9,155 nt of DNA from Bacteroidales bacterium (GTDB taxonomy: Bacteria > Bacteroidota > Bacteroidia > Bacteroidales > WCHB1-69), in contig JAISRU010000166.1 in NCBI GenBank assembly GCA_031273515.1, forward strand, positions 1-9,155, given 5' to 3'. Within the stretch, counting starts at the first letter, position 1; each line of letters starts with the position of its first letter. Both the position numbers and the translations under genes were made by a program. Below are positions 6,783 through 9,155 of the stretch, in pieces. Below the pieces are notes generated by a model that was not told the origin of the DNA, did no database searches, and saw only the letters and a program-made list of their open reading frames with translations.

Positions 6783-7586
6783 TTATGCCTGAGCATGAAT
6801 AGCTTTAGTCGGACAGCCGTCCACACATTTTTTACAGGCGATGCAATTGTCTTCATTGACATTTGCCAGATTGTTGTTGACGGTTACGGCTGCATATTCA
6901 CAGGTTTTTTCGCATTTTTTGCAACCGATGCAGGCGACCGAACAATTCTTTTTGGCTTCTCCGCCTTTATCCTGATTCACACAGGCAACGTAGACCACTC
7001 CCTGTTCATGTCGAGGAACAATGGAGATAATGGAACGCGGACAGGCTTTTTGACAGGCTCCGCAAAATACGCAGGAACTCGTAACGACAGGCAGTTTGGT
7101 TTTCTGACTGATGTATATTGCGTCGAATTTGCATGCTTTCACGCAATCGCCGCAACCCAGACAGCCGAAGGCGCAACCGCTTTCTCCTGCATTGAGCATG
7201 TTGAACCATGCGCAGGACGCAATGGAATCGTATTGCACTTTCGCAGGAGCATTTTCGCAGGATCCGTTGCAACGCACTATGGTTATTTTCGGGACGTCTT
7301 CCTGATTGCCTCCTCCGAAAACAGAAGCTATTGCCGAATTGACTTTCGGTCCTCCGGGAGGACAGGCTAAACCGTTCAATCCTCCGTTTTTGACGATTGT
7401 TTCCGCAAAATTACGACAGCCTGCAAATCCGCATCCTCCGCAATTCGCTCCCGGAAGAAGTACCGCGACTTCATCAATTTTCGGGTCTTCATATACTTTA
7501 AACTTTTGAGACACAAAGTATAATATCACCGCCGCTACAATCCCAATCGCCGCTAAAACCAAGGAAGAATAAATAATGGTGTTCAT
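6783..7586 (-). CDS. rnfB: RnfB, polyferredoxin subunit of the Rnf ferredoxin:NAD+ oxidoreductase
   Basis: Membrane-anchored iron-sulfur subunit that takes electrons from ferredoxin into the Rnf complex, which reduces NAD+ while pumping Na+ or H+. 267 residues. One N-terminal membrane helix (about 5-25) is followed by the Fe-S domain GANCGGCGFAGCRNF with C49, C52, C57 and C75. Ferredoxin-type cysteine groups follow at C138/C142/C145/C148/C152, C172/C175/C178/C182, C215/C219/C222/C225/C229 and C248/C251/C254/C258, with extra cysteines at 106, 110, 125 and 202. This is the multi-cluster form typical of Bacteroidales and anaerobes rather than the shorter proteobacterial one. rnfB normally leads or sits within an rnf operon (rnfB-C-D-G-E-A in this group). 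Here the next gene is an aminopeptidase and the preceding one an unrelated protease-like gene, so it is detached from its partners. A -7 motif lies about 40 bp upstream. Confidence 0.94.
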   Translation of the reverse strand: MNTIIYSSLVLAAIGIVAAVILYFVSQKFKVYEDPKIDEVAVLLPGANCGGCGFAGCRNFAETIVKNGGLNGLACPPGGPKVNSAIASVFGGGNQEDVPKITIVRCNGSCENAPAKVQYDSIASCAWFNMLNAGESGCAFGCLGCGDCVKACKFDAIYISQKTKLPVVTSSCVFCGACQKACPRSIISIVPRHEQGVVYVACVNQDKGGEAKKNCSVACIGCKKCEKTCEYAAVTVNNNLANVNEDNCIACKKCVDGCPTKAIHAQA

Positions 7587-7624
7587 AATCTATGATATTT
7601 GTTCGTTATTATAATAATGAGTTG

Positions 7625-7632
7625 CAAAAGTA
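7625..7632 (-). promoter_or_regulatory. Bacteroidota -7 promoter motif for rnfB-pepP
   Basis: On the minus strand TACTTTTG followed by C matches TAnnTTTG, 38 bp before the rnfB ATG. No TTTG -33 box is evident; that position is occupied by the AATTGAG-type 7-bp repeats. If the motif is real, repeat DNA supplies the upstream half of this promoter. Confidence 0.5.
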
Positions 7633-7640
7633 CAAAAATT

Positions 7641-7675
7641 AATTGAGAATTGAAAATTGAAAATTGAGAATTGCC
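7641..7675 (+). repeat. Degenerate 7-bp tandem repeat (ATTGAAA/ATTGAGA)
   Basis: After an initial A, successive heptamers read ATTGAGA, ATTGAAA, ATTGAAA, ATTGAGA, then ATTGCC. The last part, AATTGAGAATTGCC, is shared with 5262-5275. It lies between the rnfB promoter motif and the 40-bp core. Confidence 0.8.
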
Positions 7676-7768
7676 TGCGGACGAGGATTGTTTTTCCCAT
7701 TGTCCTCTCTATTGTCTGAACTGCGATTAAACAGTGGACAAGTGAACAAATGGACGAGTAGACATGAA
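7673..7768 (+). repeat. Second copy of the mosaic intergenic repeat (inverted relative to the left copy)
   Basis: Read on the plus strand: an end GCCTGCGGACGAGG (compare GCCATACGGACGAGG of the left element on its minus strand), the 40-bp core at 7678-7717, the CTGAACTG box (7716-7742), then 8-bp units at about 7733-7768 ending 5 bp before the stop codon of the HExxH gene. The CTGAACTG box between core and octamers is absent at that point in the left element, and the AATCCTG module is missing here. It faces the left copy across rnfB-pepP. Confidence 0.8.
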
Positions 7769-7773
7769 CGACA

Positions 7774-9078
7774 CTACTTTTTTTTCACAATGAAATAGTG
7801 TGCGTTTTGCTTTACCAAAAACCAGCCTTTATTCAGAACTATTTTAAACGTTTGTCTGATACTGTTTTTTCCTGTGTCCAAATCTTTGTCAACAAAGACA
7901 AACAGGTAATCGTTTTGCATAAGAACGCCTTTCTCTGTTTGCATTGTGCCAAAATCTCCGCTTATATGCATGAGCGAATAATAAGTCCCCAGACTGTCCA
8001 TTGAAAACATCTGATTGGGGTTAAATCCTATATGAACATCTTTATTCCATTCAACTACAATAAGTGGTTCTTTCGTAAATTTATTCGCAATGCTGTCAAA
8101 GAGATATTGACGATATTCGGCAACAGAGTCTTCATGATGCACAACCTGCTCGAAATTGTATTTTTCTTTGTATTCTTTGGGTATGATATCCGGAATGTCT
8201 GTAATGTTTCTTGATTGCATCATTGTCGAAACAATATCCGAAATCTGAAACAGTTTTGTACGATACAATTCAAAATCCCGTATTAAATAAGCATAGGTAG
8301 CTCCTGTCGTATAGCCAAAATTCCGATAAAAAGAATTATCTGAAGATCGTCGTTCTATATTATCATACATTTTTTGTTGTACAACTTCGTTGTCGTCAGT
8401 ATACAATAGTTTGCAGGCAACGAAGTCGGGAAATCCTTCATGAAATTCAAAATTTGTTTCGTCTTCAATGTGTTGAGGGAATAACAAATGTCGTTGTTTG
8501 CGAAAGGTCAATGCTTCGAGAATCGCCTGATGCTGTTGCTCATCTTCCGATAAGAGAGCATTCTGTAAAGCCTTTAATTCCAAAATAAGATAAACCCTTG
8601 CCCATTTTGTATCAATGTGAGCATTATTATACGACCGCCCCATGTCTTTTTTCTCCTGCCAATAGTGAAACATCTCATGCAGACAAACAAAGCTCATCAT
8701 ATCTGTAGGAATATCACTATTGAACATCGCATAAAGTGTTGTATCTATGTCGATAGTACTGTTTGCTATGTTATACTTTTCAGGCAGGACGCCATAATAA
8801 ACGCCATTTATCGGAGCTTTGTCCGAAAAAGGCAAAGAAGTATTTGCTACAACAAACCTCGATTCCCTGTTTACGATCATAATGGGACAGTAATAATTGC
8901 CGAATCCCAATAATCGACCGTTATCCGCATCGCATATTTCTTTGATTTGTTGGAAGAATTGCATGTTTTGGGTCAAACTGACGCTATCTTCTGCAGTTAA
9001 TTTTTGTGCAAATGACGCTTGCGACAATGACACGACAAATAATAATCCGACTATTCTAATTACTCTAAAATATAACAT
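7774..9078 (-). CDS. Exported protein with HExxH zinc-protease motif, family not recognised
   Basis: I do not recognise the family. The frame opens at an ATG at 9120, but the ATG at 9078 is preferred because it begins a classical signal peptide, MLYFRVIRIVGLLFVVSLSQ followed by ASFA-Q, giving 434 residues; the longer form would put 14 residues with two acidic ones in front. Residues are numbered here from 9120. HEMFHYWQ at 148-155 is an HExxH zinc motif, and HEGFPDFVACKLL (227-239) lies 76 residues later; its E228 is a good candidate third ligand, as in gluzincin peptidases. There is no lipobox cysteine after the signal, so the protein is probably periplasmic or outer-membrane associated. The last 100 residues are rich in beta-type alternation (MHISGDFGTMQTEKGVLMQN, YLFVFVDKD) and may form a separate domain. 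Neighbours give no clue to the substrate. Confidence 0.75.
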   Translation of the reverse strand: MLYFRVIRIVGLLFVVSLSQASFAQKLTAEDSVSLTQNMQFFQQIKEICDADNGRLLGFGNYYCPIMIVNRESRFVVANTSLPFSDKAPINGVYYGVLPEKYNIANSTIDIDTTLYAMFNSDIPTDMMSFVCLHEMFHYWQEKKDMGRSYNNAHIDTKWARVYLILELKALQNALLSEDEQQHQAILEALTFRKQRHLLFPQHIEDETNFEFHEGFPDFVACKLLYTDDNEVVQQKMYDNIERRSSDNSFYRNFGYTTGATYAYLIRDFELYRTKLFQISDIVSTMMQSRNITDIPDIIPKEYKEKYNFEQVVHHEDSVAEYRQYLFDSIANKFTKEPLIVVEWNKDVHIGFNPNQMFSMDSLGTYYSLMHISGDFGTMQTEKGVLMQNDYLFVFVDKDLDTGKNSIRQTFKIVLNKGWFLVKQNAHYFIVKKK

Positions 9079-9121
9079 CTTTATATTGATTGATTCTTCG
9101 ACTATTACGATACGGTTCATA

Positions 9122-9130
9122 CAAAGGTTA
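9122..9130 (-). promoter_or_regulatory. Possible -7 motif upstream of the HExxH gene
   Basis: The minus strand reads TAACCTTTG, like TAnnTTTG but with three bases between TA and TTTG. If used, transcription would begin near or inside the first ATG (9120), which would favour the start at 9078. The -33 region falls at the window edge and shows no TTTG. Confidence 0.25.
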
Positions 9131-9140
9131 CACTTTCTTT

Positions 9141-9155
9141 CATGCTATTCGGACG
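9141..9155 (+). repeat. Probable end of a further repeat copy at the window edge
   Basis: CATGCTATTCGGACG matches CATGCCATACGGACG, the outer end of the left element on its minus strand, at 13 of 15 positions. The repeat would continue beyond base 9155. The match is short, so it is only suggestive. Confidence 0.35.

Noticed and set aside
6795..7370. 191-codon plus-strand reading frame opposite rnfB
   Set aside because: It is antisense to a well-supported iron-sulfur protein, and the low stop density is explained by the codon use of rnfB. It has no family motifs.
5273..7768. Composite transposon carrying rnfB and pepP
   Set aside because: No transposase or transposase remnant is present, no target duplication is visible, and the two bracketing copies differ in module content, so independent insertions are as likely.

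Overview
The window looks like ordinary chromosome from a member of the Bacteroidales (Bacteroidota). Three intergenic regions carry the Bacteroidota -7 promoter motif (TAnnTTTG, here TACTTTTGC or TATCTTTGC). The RnfB, double-domain Usp and M24 aminopeptidase proteins are of the type found in that group, and no classical Shine-Dalgarno sequences are visible. All seven genes are on the minus strand, so the window reads right to left. The family assignments rest on motifs read by eye; no database search was possible.

From right to left: (1) a gene of unknown family for an exported protein with an HExxH zinc-protease motif (9078-7774); (2) a two-gene unit, rnfB (7586-6783) and an M24B Xaa-Pro aminopeptidase (6767-5466), 15 bp apart; (3) thyA (5099-4305), followed 47 bp later by a double-domain universal stress protein gene (4257-3409) with a weak terminator-like hairpin after it; (4) a tight three-gene run: GT4-like glycosyltransferase (3147-1927), all-trans polyprenyl diphosphate synthase (1899-934), and an ABC peptide-type permease (930 to beyond base 1). 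The permease starts at GTG, 3 bp after and in frame with the stop of the synthase gene. The three products have no obvious common pathway.

The most notable non-coding content is a family of mosaic intergenic repeats. A 40-bp sequence at 5416-5455 recurs as a perfect inverted copy at 7678-7717, and the two copies bracket the rnfB-aminopeptidase pair. The left copy belongs to a 189-bp element (5273-5461) with imperfect 13-bp terminal inverted repeats, like a MITE. Both copies carry degenerate 8-bp tandem repeats (ACTCGTCC type). Smaller modules (AATTGAGAATTGCC, a 27-bp box, AATCCTG units) are reshuffled between the sites, and the last 15 bases of the window look like the end of a further copy. 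No transposase, CRISPR, tRNA or rRNA was seen.

rnfB is separated from the rest of the Rnf genes, at least on the side visible here. I found no convincing evidence of a new multi-gene system. The items most worth following up are the repeat-bracketed rnfB locus, the repeat family itself and the unassigned HExxH protein.
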